From Cannabis sativa (taxonomy: Eukaryota; Streptophyta; Magnoliopsida; Rosales; Cannabaceae), in contig NC_083605.1 in the NCBI RefSeq assembly GCF_029168945.1, positions 75,906,969 to 75,970,968 of the forward strand: a stretch of DNA of 64,000 nt. The letters are read 5' to 3'. Shown here one piece after another: positions 12,557 through 24,613 of the stretch (its first letter is position 1; the number at the start of each line of letters is the position of its first letter). The position numbers and the translations under genes were made by a program. Below the pieces are notes generated by a model. The model was not told the DNA's origin and ran no database searches. It saw only the letters and a program-made list of their open reading frames with translations.

Positions 12557-13499
12557 CAAACAAGCCAATAGAAAAATATTTAAACACATATATTGAATTT
12601 AATAAATAGTGTATTAAAAAAAAATTAATAATTCATAGTGTCAAAATTAGTATTTAACACATAAATATATCAAATAGTATTGCTCTAAACCAAAAAGGAT
12701 GGATCATTTTTTTTATAGAACATCTAAGAGCATTTTTAATGACGTGTCAAAAATATGAAATATAATTTTTGTAAAAAATTATTTCGATAATAGTATATTA
12801 AAAATTATGTTAAACTTAATACATGTAAAAACAACAAATAGAATTACCAAAATAAATATATATTTTTTATTTACAATATTATCATTAGCATTAGTAAGTG
12901 ATTTTAATATACATTTTCAATTACAACATTACTATTATTTTTTAAACTATATAATTAATATATTATAAAATTAGCAAAAATAATAATTAACGTTTTTGTC
13001 AATTTATCTTTTAAGTTGCTATTATACATTAAAATAAATATAATTTACTTATCTTTTATGTCAAATTGACATCACATTTTTTTATATTTTTTAATTCAAA
13101 ATTAATAGAAAAAAAATAACTTTAATATTTATTTTCACCTCCCAATACTAATATTACAACAAACATAACATTTATTAAGAAAAGGTAAGAGATAGATGGA
13201 AAGGAATAATATTTAAGAGAGAAAAGAACCAATGAAGCATTAATGATATAATGATGAAATTGGGCCAATCAAGAATGTGGTCTCCTCCCTCTCTTAAATG
13301 GGCCCCCACTCCCCAAGACATTGTGGGCCCCACCAATCCACCTTAGGAATAGTATGAATGTACATACAAAAATAATACAAAACAAATCCAAACAACTTTG
13401 CTTCTCGAATTGGACTCTCTCACACTCACTTAGAGAGTGACTGATTTTTTTTATTTTTTAATAATAATAATAATAAAAAAAATCAGTAACTTGCATAGT

Positions 13500-13813
13500 A
13501 AATATTTATATTTCTCACCCTTTTAAATAAATATATCAATTTAATTTTTGACGGTAATAATATTAGTTATATTTTTAGAATTTTCGTAGGTACTTAGCTG
13601 TTAAGTGTCAATCAATGATCACGTGTCAGTACCTGATTGGTCCATCATTTTTGTATTTAAAAATTAATTTAAATATACCAACAAAAAAAAAAATAATACA
13701 TGCATAATGATTTGACACTTAACAACCAGGTAGTTATAAAAGTTATAGAAATATAACTTAAATATTATTACCGTAAAAAATTAAACTTAAGTATTTACAC
13801 CACAAATTACTCT
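13500..13813. mobile_element. MITE, AGAGTAATTT family, copy 1
   Basis: The inner left arm (ggtaataatattagttatat, about 13,552) is mirrored by the right arm (atataacttaaatattattacc). Both arms then run into a gttaagtgtcaa-type segment. The right end finishes in aaattactct, the family terminus. The left terminus is eroded. Copies with the same arms occur near 16.6, 56.3 and 59.7 kb. Confidence 0.7.
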
Positions 13814-14189
13814 AATAATAAGAGTTAATACTGCTTTGGATTTGAATATATGTTTTACAAAAACTACTGATCATTGAACCATCTATTTTTATTAAATGAC
13901 AAAATAGACTTTATATTTTCAAAAATAGTGCAAATAGGACTCTCAGCTTAATTTTTGACATTTTTTTGTTAAATATAACCAACTTAAAAATCACGAATAA
14001 ATGTAGAAAACATAATCAGTTTTGTCATAATACTCTACATTGAGTTAGTATCAAGTTTTAGTTTACAAAAAAAGTAAGTTTAGGGTCTTATTTAATACTA
14101 TTTTAAAAAATATATAAGTCATTTTGTCATTTAACAAAACCAAAAAGTTTAATTAGTAATTTTTACAAAACAAGTCTAAAATAGAATTG

Positions 14190-14625
14190 AGTGATTCTAC
14201 AATGCACCCCCTTAAAAGGGATGTACTGATGTACCCCTACTTGTTTCGGTATCTAGAAAAAAAATTTAGTCTATTTTTTTTTTTTCATATTCATATGCGT
14301 TATAGCTATTTAAGATATCTTACAAAATGTTGAGAAATTCAAAATAATTTATAATATAGAAAACAATGTTCAAACAATCTATTTTACACGCGTGTAAAAT
14401 AAAATAATCACACATGCAACACATTATTTGAACATAATTTTCGGCATGTTAAACTTTTCCAAATTTCTTAAAATTTTACAGGTATGTCTTAAATAACTAT
14501 AATTTACATGACAATGCGAAAAAATTTGACTAAAAATTATTTCGGATACTAAAACAAAAAGAAATGTATCTCTATATCCATTTTAAGAGAGTGCATTAAT
14601 TGTAGAATTTCCCAATATTATTAAT
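14190..14625. mobile_element. MITE with ~60-bp imperfect inverted ends (TTCTACAATGCAC type)
   Basis: The left end reads ttctacaatgcaccccctta and the reverse complement of the right end reads ttctacaattaatgcactct. Further in, gtttcggtat on the left pairs with atccgaaat on the right side (read in reverse). Length about 430 bp with no coding capacity. Target duplication not resolved. Confidence 0.7.
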
Positions 14626-16379
14626 CCTAACAACAACAAGAATAATAATAATAATAAGTCCCAAACACAAAGCTTCAAACAATCATTGTTTTTAATTATT
14701 ATTATTATTTTTATTTTTTTTGGTGTATGTGATAGTGATATATAGTGATATATAGTCTGGCCCTAACTCTAAGCTAAGCTAAGCTAATCACTTTCACTGT
14801 CTTCTGTGTTGTGTGTTGTGTGTTGTGTTCTGCCCTATGTGCCTATGCACTCATCAGAGAATGTCTCACTTTTCTCCATTTTGGGTAACGTATTTTACCC
14901 TCAAATAACTCTATAAACACTTTTCATTTTTATTATTTACCATTCTTTTTTTAAAAAAATATTATTATTCTAAATGCCATATAGTTTTGATTGATATATA
15001 TATATACTATGTTTTGTAATTCCACAATTATTATTTTATAAGATTATTATTGTTGTTATTGTACCTTTTGGTATTTCCAAGAACATGAGTCAATGGTTTT
15101 GGTATTTTTGTCATAAAAAAATGAGTAATGGAATGGTCATTTATTATTATTATTACTATTATTTTGGTATATTCCTTTTCTCTTGTATGATAATGATGAA
15201 TATGATAGTGTAATTGTATTGATTGTTTTACACTCTATTCAAATTCTCTTAGGGTTTTTTTTTAAAAAATAAATAAATAAAATTTAAGTTATTATTTTGT
15301 ATTCATTTAGATACAATATCTATCCACAAAATTTGTCAAAAAAAATAAATAATATGAATTGTATTATTAACACAATTATCACTTTTTTTAGGATTTCTTA
15401 CTCAGTTAACAACTTAGGAAAAAATATTGGAGCTTTTTCATTTTTACATTTTAAAACAGTTTTTTTTTTTTTTTTTTTTTTTTTGCATTTTTACTAAATT
15501 CTACATAGAAACTCCTATTGCAACTAGCGCTGCAACCTAAATTGTAAGAAAAAATCGTATAGAAACCCCTATTGCAACTAGCGCTGCAACCACTTTAGAA
15601 ACCAAAACCGTAAATTTGAAAAAAAAAAAAAGTATATAAGGTAATTCCCCAAAAATATTTATAAGTGAGTTATTTTTTTCGCGATATTGCATACACTTAT
15701 ATTATATACAATTTATATATTATATAATAATTATTTATGTATTTAAGTGAGATAATATTATTTTAAATTATATAATTACGATTAATTACATGTAAAAATT
15801 GTGTGTAATTTGAATGTATCTTGTGAATTATAAAGTATATTACCACTAAGCCCAACCAAAAGTGGTAAATTTCTTAATTATTTTTGTAAGTGAAATTAGA
15901 ACGAAAATAGGTGAGTTTTGAGAGAAAGAGACTTGACATTCTTTATGTCATTTTCAATTTGGTTTCAATTAATTAAGAGCTTTCATTTTATTCCATTACA
16001 TCATCACATACAAAGTAATAATAATATGAAAAAGAAAGAAGAAGAAGAAGAAGGACCATCTTCTTCAATAATAACTATTATAATAAGAATAAGATGAACG
16101 TAAAAATAATATATTTAAAATTACAATTGAAATATTATATAGTAAAATTAAATGTTAGTTTCTATAATGGTCATAGGCATAATTTAGTGGTTTCGTACTT
16201 CTCTTCACAAAGAAAATATCCTAATTTCGAAAAAATCAGTTTCCACATAATTAATTTAATAATTATTATAAAAATATTGTTAATTTTTTACAACCCTATC
16301 GTGTAAAATATTGTTATTAGTCATTAATAGTATCATACACCACTATAAGATAAGACTAATTTATATATAAGTACACCAA

Positions 16380-17060
16380 TAACAATATGGCATCTCACAT
16401 TGGTGTTAGACACAATAAACACCTTCTAGCATTTATATCTTAAGATTCTAAAACGTTCGTAAGTAAAAATACCTTCTATTAGGGTTCTAGAACTTCCTTA
16501 GGTAAAAATATATTTTGAGGTTTTGAAATTTTCGGTTGCAGATAAAAACCTACTTATAACTCTCAGTTTTGAACCAATCACAAGGTAATACGTCGATAAT
16601 TAACTTAACACTTAATGACCAAACACTTACAAAAATTCCAAATTCTTAACAAAATATATTTTACTACAACCGATAATTATATTTAAGTATAGTTACATTG
16701 CAAATTACTCAAATCTTAAGAGCACCTCTAATAGTTAAATTTTAGAAAATATTTTCTTATGTAGATTGTTTATTTGGTAAAATACAAAGATATTATACCA
16801 TACGTTAGGGTTTTAGAACTTCCACAAGTAAAAATACCTTTTGTTAGTTAGGGTTCTATAACTTTCAATTTCAGATAAATACTTAATTATAACTTCTGAA
16901 TCTAGCCCAATCACAAAATGACATATCGATACTCACCTAACACTTAGCCCAATCACAAAAATTGTAAATTCTTAAGTTATACTTACTTTAATAGAATTGT
17001 TAAAAGGTATTAGTGGTGTCTAGCACTTTCTTTGGTGTAATTATATATCAGGTCATATAT
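16380..17060. repeat. Cluster of MITE-derived repeats
   Basis: Two related segments, about 16,482-16,650 and 16,803-16,976, share gttctagaacttcc-like and acttaacact/cacttagcc-like stretches in the same order. The stretch 16,590-16,725 ends in gcaaattactc, the terminus of the AGAGTAATTT MITE family. Short inverted motifs (tggtgttagacac near 16,401; gtggtgtctagcac near 17,011) sit at the outer edges, so this may be one element that has taken up others. Confidence 0.5.
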
Positions 17061-17159
17061 AATTTAAAAAATATATCTTTTAAGTAATATTGTTAACTAA
17101 TTTTAAAGTGTCACCTATAAAAAAATATTAGGTACTAGTGGTGCCGCATGATAACGATC

Positions 17160-17660
17160 TTAATTTAATTACTAGTAAGTATTGAGAAGAAGTGAGTAGA
17201 ATGAATAGAGTGACAGGTGTCAGTTGGTGAGTGAGATAGATGGGGGGAAATCGGAGGGCCATGATTGAGTGAGGAGTAGAGGATGATTGCCGGTCCTTGA
17301 GGGAGCAAAGAAGGCGGAGTTGTTCAGCTTTTCTTTTTAATTTTCTTTGGAATTAATGAACAGACTCAGTCTCTGGTCGGAAAAGGGAATATGGTTATGG
17401 GGGCTCTCTATTCTGTGCTGGGCTCCATTATAACCCCTTACTGTGGTCCCTCTTTTTCTGCCACGTCATCACTAATGCTGGCTTCTATGATGACCGTGTC
17501 AGGTAGGGATGATGACATCATACGTAATCACTCTCTCTCTTTAATAAAAAAAGTAACTAAAGGGGTGTCTAGTTTTGTCCTTTTCATTCTTAATGCTTTA
17601 CACGTGTCTCTTCTCTTTTGTCGGCTGCTTTTGCACGTGTGAACTCCATCTTATAACATC
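17160..17660. other. Isolated less AT-rich island, promoter-like, no gene identified
   Basis: About 500 bases stand out by a much higher G+C content than both flanks. They contain clustered plant cis-element cores: ccacgtcatc, gatgacatcatacgtaatc, and acacgtgtc and gcacgtgtg near the right end. An open frame of 83 codons (17,391-17,642) resembles no family I know and is probably accidental. The block could be a relic promoter, a promoter of an unannotated non-coding gene, or a captured fragment. Confidence 0.4.
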
Positions 17661-17741
17661 AAACCAATTGGGCTTCTTAAACGGCCCACTTTGGATTAGG
17701 GCTTTCTAACCTATTTACAAAAATATGTGGAGAAAAAAACA

Positions 17742-18057
17742 GGGATAATTTCACAAATGCACAAAAATAATAAAAAGACGGTTTCACGAAATTTTAAACA
17801 TTTCTACGATTTTTTTGATTTTATTTACATAAAATACGGTCTTTTATGTTGAAATTTTGTTCATTTGTTGTTAATATTTTGTTATCTGTATGTTATTTTT
17901 TTGATGTTATTTTCATGTTACTTTTAGGTTGTTTTATTGTTGATTTTATATTGTTTTCGTATTATTTTTTAGAAAACCGTAAATATGTAAAAAAAACATT
18001 CTTTGAACGTAAAAATGTAAATATTTTACAAAAAATGGTACCTTATATAATTATTCC
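17742..18057 (+). repeat. ~315-bp dispersed repeat, copy 1
   Basis: Begins gggataatttcacaaatgc and ends ttatataattattcc, so its ends are loosely inverted. The reverse complement of 21,312-21,629 matches it along the whole length. The 97-codon open frame here (17,846-18,139) is matched by a frame in the inverted copy and is low-complexity, so it is not treated as a gene. Confidence 0.8.
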
Positions 18058-19334
18058 AAAAAAATATTTAATATATATAGCGTTCAAATTCAATTTCACT
18101 ATATATATTTTTTTAAAAAAAAAAACGTTTAAAATATGAGATAAATTTCCATAATAAAAAAAAATATTATAAAAAAACTTAAAAACTCGTATAAACTTTA
18201 CTTTTATATAATCAAATCTAATTTTTGATGAATAAATTAGTTTCTTAATAAAAATATCAGTTTCTATGAATGATCTTTGGTGAGTAATTTATTTGAAGAT
18301 TAAATATGAATTTTGAAAATTAAATATACATATACATGACATAGAAAATATCATAAAATAGCTTAAAAACAAAAAGATGCTATAAAAATGACTAAACTTA
18401 AAGCTGTCCTATTTAAGTAAAAAGAAAATTAAAACCTATTTTGAGTGTAAATTCTTAGGCTGTTTGTATAAATACTTGTTTTATATTAAAATAAATTGAT
18501 AAATAATTGGATAAATAACATAGCAATGTAATTTATTTTAATAAAATTTCGAATAACAATTTGTATCAATTTTTTTATTTGGTTTTTTTAAATATATGTA
18601 TATGTATATTTTTTTTTGTAATTATTGAGAAGTTTTGTAAATATTCTTTTATAATTCTCTCTCTATCTTAATAATGGTATTGAAGTGTAAAATTGTTGGA
18701 ATGTATTGCATGGTACAAATATACAAACAATATAATGTATAATCTTTGTGGGCCTAAAATACAAACATTAGGCCCAAACAGAACAAGTCGGTATGGACCA
18801 ATCTTGTAAGGGATAAGTTAAGAATTATATACATTAATTAAATATATGTGTAAAATAATTTTAATTAATAAATACCTTTTATAATCATAGTATTAAATAT
18901 AATCTTATATAACTTATTAAAATTATAGTCCCTACCAACATAATAACAACATGATTTATAAAAATTGGATATAAATTAAAAAATAAAAAATAATTAAAAT
19001 TAAAAATAAAAATAAAAAATAAATATACAATATAATTTCCTTATATATTCCCCCATGTTAGACATGTACATATCAGTGTGATCATACCTATAAGCCAAAC
19101 GTTCTTTACAATACAAAATAATAAAGTTTTGGTTGGCAAAAGTTAATATAATTTAGATTAATTTACGTTATAAATATTTAAATTTTAATTTATAAAAATA
19201 ACCGCAAATTACCTAATAAATTACTATTATTATTAACCAATATTCACTTGTTTGAGACTTTTTCATAGGGAATTTTACAAAAATACTGCTTTTTGACCAA
19301 AACTTTACATTTTTACTGGGACACGGCAAAAACA

Positions 19335-19424
19335 ACTTTTGTACTGCCCAAGCCCAATTTCATTACTTTTGTACTGCCCAAGCCCAACATCATTACTTTT
19401 GTACTGCCCAAGCCCAACATCATT
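19335..19424. repeat. 30-bp tandem repeat, three copies
   Basis: Three copies of a 30-bp unit containing acttttgtactgcccaagcc start at 19,335, 19,365 and 19,395. The last two are identical and the first differs in its final third. Confidence 0.9.
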
Positions 19425-20838
19425 TCATTTCATTTATACTGATATATTATATATAGTTTTATTTTATTTTTGTGGTCTAACTTCTTATTAAAAGATAGGA
19501 ACACATCACTGAAAGCAACAACATGCACTTCATTATATATATACACTAACATATATATTACTTGAATTTTTACAAAATAATGATTTATTAATTTCCCAGA
19601 TTTTTTTTTTCATTGCATATTACATATTTATACTGTCCTCCCCTTTTTTTTTTCTTTTATACTGTCAACAACAAAACAAAAGTATGAGGCCTCCATCTTT
19701 GACAATCACAGACATAACCACCACAACAACACCAGGACACCGGAAAATAACCATTAATTCCGACAAGAATAAACAAAAGCAGTAAAATCGACGTCAATAA
19801 ATAATCATGGCAAAACAACAGTAAAACAACACTAAAACAATCAAACAAAACAAAAGAAAAAAATGATTAAAAAAAAACAAACAATCTGCTGCACAACCTC
19901 CACACCAGATGCAAAATCAACTATATTTGCAAGTCTATACCTAGAAAATTATAAAAAAAAAACTACTAAAACAACACTGAAACAACACAAAAACAAATGA
20001 AGCAAAATATAACTACTTAGAAAAAGATAAAAGAAACACACACCTCAAAACTCTCTTGTGAGTGAGCTCGTCAAATATATTGATCATGAAAAACAACAGT
20101 AAAACAATACTAAAACAATACTAAAACAACACAAAAACAAATGAAGCAAAAATAACTACTTAGAAAAATATAAAAGAAACACACACCTCCATCTTCCACA
20201 CTCACAGACATAACCATCACAACAACACGAGAACACCCAGAAAATACCTATTAATTCAAATAAATAAATCATGAAAAACAACAGTAAAACAATACTAAAA
20301 CAATACTAAAACAAAAAAAACAATAAAAAAAAATGATCAAAAATTAACTATGTTGTGCACATCCTCAATACTAAATGCACTATATTTGCAAGAAAAGTTC
20401 TAGAAAATTAGAACAAAAAAAAACCACACTAAATCTTATATTTTAAAAAAAAACATAACTAAGAACTTCAAAAAATTAAAAAAAAAAGAAGAAGAAAAGA
20501 AAAGAAGATGAAGAAGAAGAACTAAGAACTATCACCTTCATGGTCTTCCTTCCCCTCATCATCTCAGCCATAAAAACATAGCTTTTATTTGGGTAATATT
20601 ATAGATTTGGGAAAAAAAAAAAGAAAAAGAAGAAGAAGAAGAAGGTGAATAGTAGATAGATTAGTAAACACATAAGAAGAGAGAATAACCACAAAAAATT
20701 TGACCCAAAGACAATAACTGGATGTGTTTTTTTTTTTAAAAAAAAAAGAAGAAGAAGAAGAAGAAGAACATAAGAAGAAGAAGATGAATAATTAAATGGG
20801 ATAGTAGGTATAAAAACGTGGTGTGAAAGAGAGTAATT

Positions 20839-21024
20839 GTATTGATATAATGATTAAATTGAATTAAAAGAAAAGAAAAAAAAAAAAAAAAAGCTGCCAC
20901 AAATGTGACAATTCCCATCACATCATTTTTTTTATTGATATAATGATTAAATTGAATTAAAAGAAAAGAAAGAAAAAAAAAAAGCTGCCACAAATGTGAC
21001 AATTCCCATCACATCATTTTTTTT
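20839..21024. repeat. Tandem duplication of ~93 bp
   Basis: A segment starting ttgatataatgattaaattg and ending cccatcacatcatttttttt occurs twice in a row (about 20,841-20,933 and 20,935-21,024). The copies differ mainly in the length and one base of the A-rich tract, so the duplication is recent. Confidence 0.9.
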
Positions 21025-21311
21025 ATCACTTAAAATAAAAAAAAAAAAAAAAAAAAAAGCTAAAGTTTTAAAGGCAGTAAACTGCCAAAATAAAAAAAAA
21101 AAGACAGTATAAATGTTGCAATTTCCGTGCAACAGTAAAAATGTAATAAATGGGGAAAAAATAGTAGTGGGTGTAAATTTCCCTTTTCATATGTACACGA
21201 AATATGTTTCTGGGCCTAATATCAGCTTGATCTATTTGGGCCTAATACCGAGCTAATATATCCAGCAAATATATAGGCAATAACTTAAGAAACACATTTT
21301 TTTTTTTTTTA

Positions 21312-21629
21312 GGAATAATTATGTAAAGCACCATTTTTTTTTGTAAAATATTTACATTTTTACGTTTCAAGAATATTTTTTCACATTTTTACAGTTTTCT
21401 AAAAAATAACGCAAAAACAACATAAAATCAACAAGAAAACAATATAAAAATAACAAAAAAAAAATAAATAATAACATACATACATATAACAAAAAATTAA
21501 CAACAAATAAACAAAATTTCAACATAAAAATACTGTATTTTATGTAAATAAAATCAAAAAAATCGTAAAAATGTTTAAAATTCCGTAAAACCATATTTTT
21601 ATTATTTTTGTGCATTTGTGAAATTAACC
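21312..21629 (-). repeat. ~315-bp dispersed repeat, copy 2 (inverted to copy 1)
   Basis: Reverse-complement match to 17,742-18,057 over its full length, with ends ggaataattatgtaaag and (reversed) ggttaatttcacaaatgc. With copy 1 it forms an inverted pair spaced about 3.3 kb, enclosing the TIR element at 19.27-21.18 kb. A third copy lies at 54.39-54.67 kb. Confidence 0.8.
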
Positions 21630-22480
21630 ATTTTTTTAAAAATAAGAATAAAGATAATTAGAGTTCATGATGATTACATACTTTTTAATTATATCAGAGA
21701 ATATTTAGCAAACATTCATTTAGCCACATTATAATATAAGCTACAAAATTACATAACTAAGAAATCTTTACAAAATTACATCTTAACAAAAGTTATAAAA
21801 TAGAAATACTCCTACTGATATAATTATCAATATCACATCTTGATAAAATTCCTCTAAGAACATTGACAGTTACTTCTAATCACTTTCAATTATCACAAAA
21901 TTATAGTCCAAAACTATTGAAGTCTCTAATCTAATATAAATTTTGAAATAAAAAAATTTAAAAAATAAAAAATATTATAAATTATGAAATAATAATATTA
22001 AGTGTACTAATATAAACGTGCCACATGTACAAGAGTAGACCCGACCTTAGGCATAGGCAGGCTAAGCCTGTGCCTAGGGCCCACCTAGCTCAGGGCCCAA
22101 AAAAAAACTTCTCTTTTTAAAATTACACATTTTTTTTATTAATTTTAAAAAATACCACATTTTTTAATAAGGGCCCAAAAATAATTTTTTTCTTATGACT
22201 TATTAAATTTCAGGGTCAGTCGTCAATTATAAAAAATAGATGACACTTTAAATTTGTTAATAATTTAATAGTTTAGAAAGTCTTATCACTAAAAATTTAA
22301 CTTAGAGGATTAATTACAAACAAAGTAATAATTGAAGTAGTTTAGCAGAAAAAAAAACTTTCTCTAAACATATTTTAATTCTTTCAAAATACTAAAAAAA
22401 AGTATTTATAATAGTCTTTTTATAATATAGATTCTCCAAATAAGAAAATAAAAAAAAGGGAAAAATGAGAAGGGTATTTA
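21630..22480. other. AT-rich spacer upstream of the BTB gene
   Basis: Mostly AT-rich with no gene. A short less AT-rich patch (about 22,015-22,100) contains gcctgtgcctagggcccacc, which looks like the end of some dispersed element, but its borders could not be traced. Confidence 0.5.
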
Positions 22481-22647
22481 TGTCATTTCATTTCATACAT
22501 AGGTCCTTTCTTTGTTTCTCCTCTTGGATTTGCTATCTCTGATTTCTGAACACAAAGCTCACTTCCAAACATCATTAACCTAAAAACAGCAACTTTGCAG
22601 GTTTCACTTAAATCAAAATCTAAATGGTCAAACCTCAAAATCTCAAG

Positions 22648-23240
22648 GTCAGTTGCTTCTCTTAACAACCCTTGATTTTTTCCCTCTTTTTTTTTTTAAT
22701 GGGATATTACCCAAATGAATGAATCTAAATCAGTGATTTTGTTTGTTGTTGTGATAATTAGATTGTTCATTTGTGTTGTTTATTCATTTTTAGTATTCTG
22801 TTCTTTGTTAATTACTATTCACAATCAAGATTTTTGTATACCCTTTTTATAAGTTGGTGATTGGATTGCTCATTCTGAATGTTTTGTTATGAAGGTGAGT
22901 TTGAATGATCATGATTTATAGATACCCTTTTGAAAGTTAGTTAATTGTTCTGAGATTTAGATTTGTTCATATATATTCCCATTATGAATGGTTTGTGATG
23001 AACTTGGCTTGTTTAATTGTTTAAATTATTGTTGGGTTTGTATGAATAAAAACAATTTTATCATTTCTAAATTCCCTTTTCAAAGTTGGTAATTGTTCTG
23101 AGATTTAGATTGTTCATATTGTGTTTGTATAAATGCTTAGTTGAAGTTGGAGTTGATAGATGGTGTTATTGAATCAATCCATAAACATTTTTATGAACTT
23201 TTGTTTGATTTGTTTTCGATTTTTCGTCTTTGTGTAACAG
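22648..23240 (+). other. Probable intron in the 5' UTR of the BTB gene
   Basis: A gt donor (ctcaag/gtcagttgc) and a pyrimidine-rich acceptor (ttgtgtaacag) flank a T-rich stretch that lacks coding potential. The first exon would be about 22,490-22,647. This is inferred from splice consensus and base composition only. Confidence 0.5.
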
Positions 23241-23302
23241 TTTTTCGGGTTTTGCTTTACATTTCTGTGAAGCATGAACAGTTTTTGTGAGGCTGTTTAC
23301 AC

Positions 23303-24601
23303 ATGGAAAATGCTTCAATTATAGCTAAGCCTTGTAAACTTGGGGAACTAGGAAGAAAAAATGATACAATTATATGTTTGAAGAACAAAGAAGCAAAACC
23401 AGAATGGTTCTATTCTCATTCTTCTATTCTTGCAAATAGAAGTAAATACTTTGCTCATCAGTTATCTCTTCCAAACACTGGTAATCTTATTGAACTTCAA
23501 TGCTCTGAATTCAACTATGATCACCATATCAAACTTTTGAAGTTGTTATATCTCCCATCACATTTGATTTTGGATTCGTTGAACTCGGTTGCATCAGCTG
23601 TTGGTGTTCTTGAATTAGCTGTTTCTTTTCAATGTGAAGAGATTATACAGTGTTGCATTCAGTACTTGGAGGCAGTTCCTTGGGAAGACAAAGAAGAAGA
23701 GCAGATTTTAAAATCGGTTTCAAAGTTGGGGCCAGTAGCTATGCCTATATTAGCAAGGATTGAGCCTGTGGATTTTACTGCTACAAAAAATGTTTTCGTG
23801 TCAGCTGTTCGGTTTGCCATGTCTATTAATCAACCTTGTCCTCCTTTCGGTGATGAGCTTAAAACCTCTGCTCAAGAACAAGTTGAGTACATGCTCGGTG
23901 AAGATGAGGAATTACCATTGGTTACTGCAGATGATGAAGTGAGATCAGTTGTAATAGAGGGTCTTTCGAAGTTATGTAAATCGTTTGAAGATGAATTGAG
24001 TTCCTTGATTTCGGATCCTAATCTTGTATTTGAAACAGCAGAGGAAAAATTGTTGCATTCTTTATCTGATCTTGAATGGATGTGCAACATACTTCCTAAG
24101 ATGGATTTAATGAAAGATTTTGTTTCGAATTGGACTGAAATCTCTGCTAATGTGTTAGGCGTTGTTGAAGATCAGAAACTTGATTTTCTTATGTGGGGTT
24201 TGAAAATTAAGCTCATAGAAATTACTGCTAAAGTTTTGGATGCAGTTGGTTATGGGAATGTGATTCTTCCTTCGCCATACCGAGCCATGTTACTAAACAC
24301 ATGGCTCCCTTATATAAGGAAAATCAAACCTATTTTGGATTCGAAAGGGAATGAAGAGACTGGTTTTCCTTACAAGATGGACGACGAATTATGTCAAAGC
24401 ATTGAAGGCGCGATTGTTTCATTGGTACTGTCACTACCGTCGAATGATCAAGCTGATATTTTTGCAGATTGGATGAAAGCTGATCAAATTCGGTATCCCG
24501 ATTTGAGTGAAGCTTTTGAGGTTTGGTGTTTCAGAACCAAATCTGCAAAAAGAAGATTGGAGGGTCTAAACAAAGTTGATAATGCTACAATAAGCCTTTG
24601 A
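23303..24601 (+). CDS. BTB/POZ domain protein, At3g05675-like
   Basis: An uninterrupted frame of 432 codons. Residues about 18-125 look like a BTB/POZ fold: an opening D-T-I-I-C-L strand, the 'FYSHSSILANRSKYFA' helix-turn that is the hallmark of the domain, then 'LKLLYLP' and a helical region. The rest is an alpha-helical C-terminal part of the kind found in the plant At3g05675-like group, of about this length. BTB proteins often act as adaptors for CUL3 ubiquitin ligases; that role here is family knowledge, not shown. The start is the first ATG in frame with the domain. A likely 5'-UTR intron runs from about 22,648 (gtcagt) to 23,240 (taacag). An aataaa signal follows the stop at 24,608. The next gene, ORMDL, lies 1.27 kb downstream on the same strand. 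Confidence 0.9.
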   Translation: MENASIIAKPCKLGELGRKNDTIICLKNKEAKPEWFYSHSSILANRSKYFAHQLSLPNTGNLIELQCSEFNYDHHIKLLKLLYLPSHLILDSLNSVASAVGVLELAVSFQCEEIIQCCIQYLEAVPWEDKEEEQILKSVSKLGPVAMPILARIEPVDFTATKNVFVSAVRFAMSINQPCPPFGDELKTSAQEQVEYMLGEDEELPLVTADDEVRSVVIEGLSKLCKSFEDELSSLISDPNLVFETAEEKLLHSLSDLEWMCNILPKMDLMKDFVSNWTEISANVLGVVEDQKLDFLMWGLKIKLIEITAKVLDAVGYGNVILPSPYRAMLLNTWLPYIRKIKPILDSKGNEETGFPYKMDDELCQSIEGAIVSLVLSLPSNDQADIFADWMKADQIRYPDLSEAFEVWCFRTKSAKRRLEGLNKVDNATISL

Positions 24602-24613
24602 ACTCTCAATAAA

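Larger units (their letters stand above)
12557..17159. other. Spacer with MITEs and isolated less AT-rich patches, no recognisable gene
   Basis: Between the listed MITEs lie two less AT-rich patches, about 13,255-13,345 (several gggcccc motifs) and 14,755-14,890. Neither has an open frame or a recognisable product. A pair of near-identical 34-base segments repeats at about 15,507-15,540 and 15,558-15,592, and a run of about 25 T lies at 15,460-15,484. Confidence 0.5.
19268..21183. mobile_element. Putative 1.9-kb terminal-inverted-repeat element
   Basis: The left end gggaattttacaaaaatact and the reverse complement of the right end gggaaatttacacccactac are followed by a shared stretch (ttacatttttactg, then cacgg) some 35-45 bases in, giving imperfect inverted ends of about 55 bp. 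The inside has purine/pyrimidine-rich tracts, a 30-bp tandem repeat, a 93-bp duplication and a partly duplicated stretch at 19,800-20,300 (aaaacaacagtaaaacaa recurs). No transposase can be seen. It may be a non-autonomous DNA transposon; the superfamily is not assigned. Confidence 0.5.

Noticed and set aside
14788..14808. Minus-strand segment resembling the microRNA miR156 (acagaagacagtgaaagtga)
   Set aside because: The match breaks in the 3' part, and no complementary star arm forming a stable hairpin was found nearby.
17391..17642. 83-codon frame in the less AT-rich island
   Set aside because: No known relatives, no splice or context support; the island looks regulatory rather than coding.
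17846..18139. 97-codon frame, and its counterpart at 21,367-21,615
   Set aside because: Both fall in copies of a dispersed non-coding repeat and are Phe/Tyr/Leu-rich from T-rich DNA.
20480..20580. Minus-strand ATG with a short frame (starting MAEMMRGRK) inside the TIR element
   Set aside because: Runs into Ser/Phe homopolymer from a GAA repeat and stops soon after; could be a captured fragment but nothing supports it.
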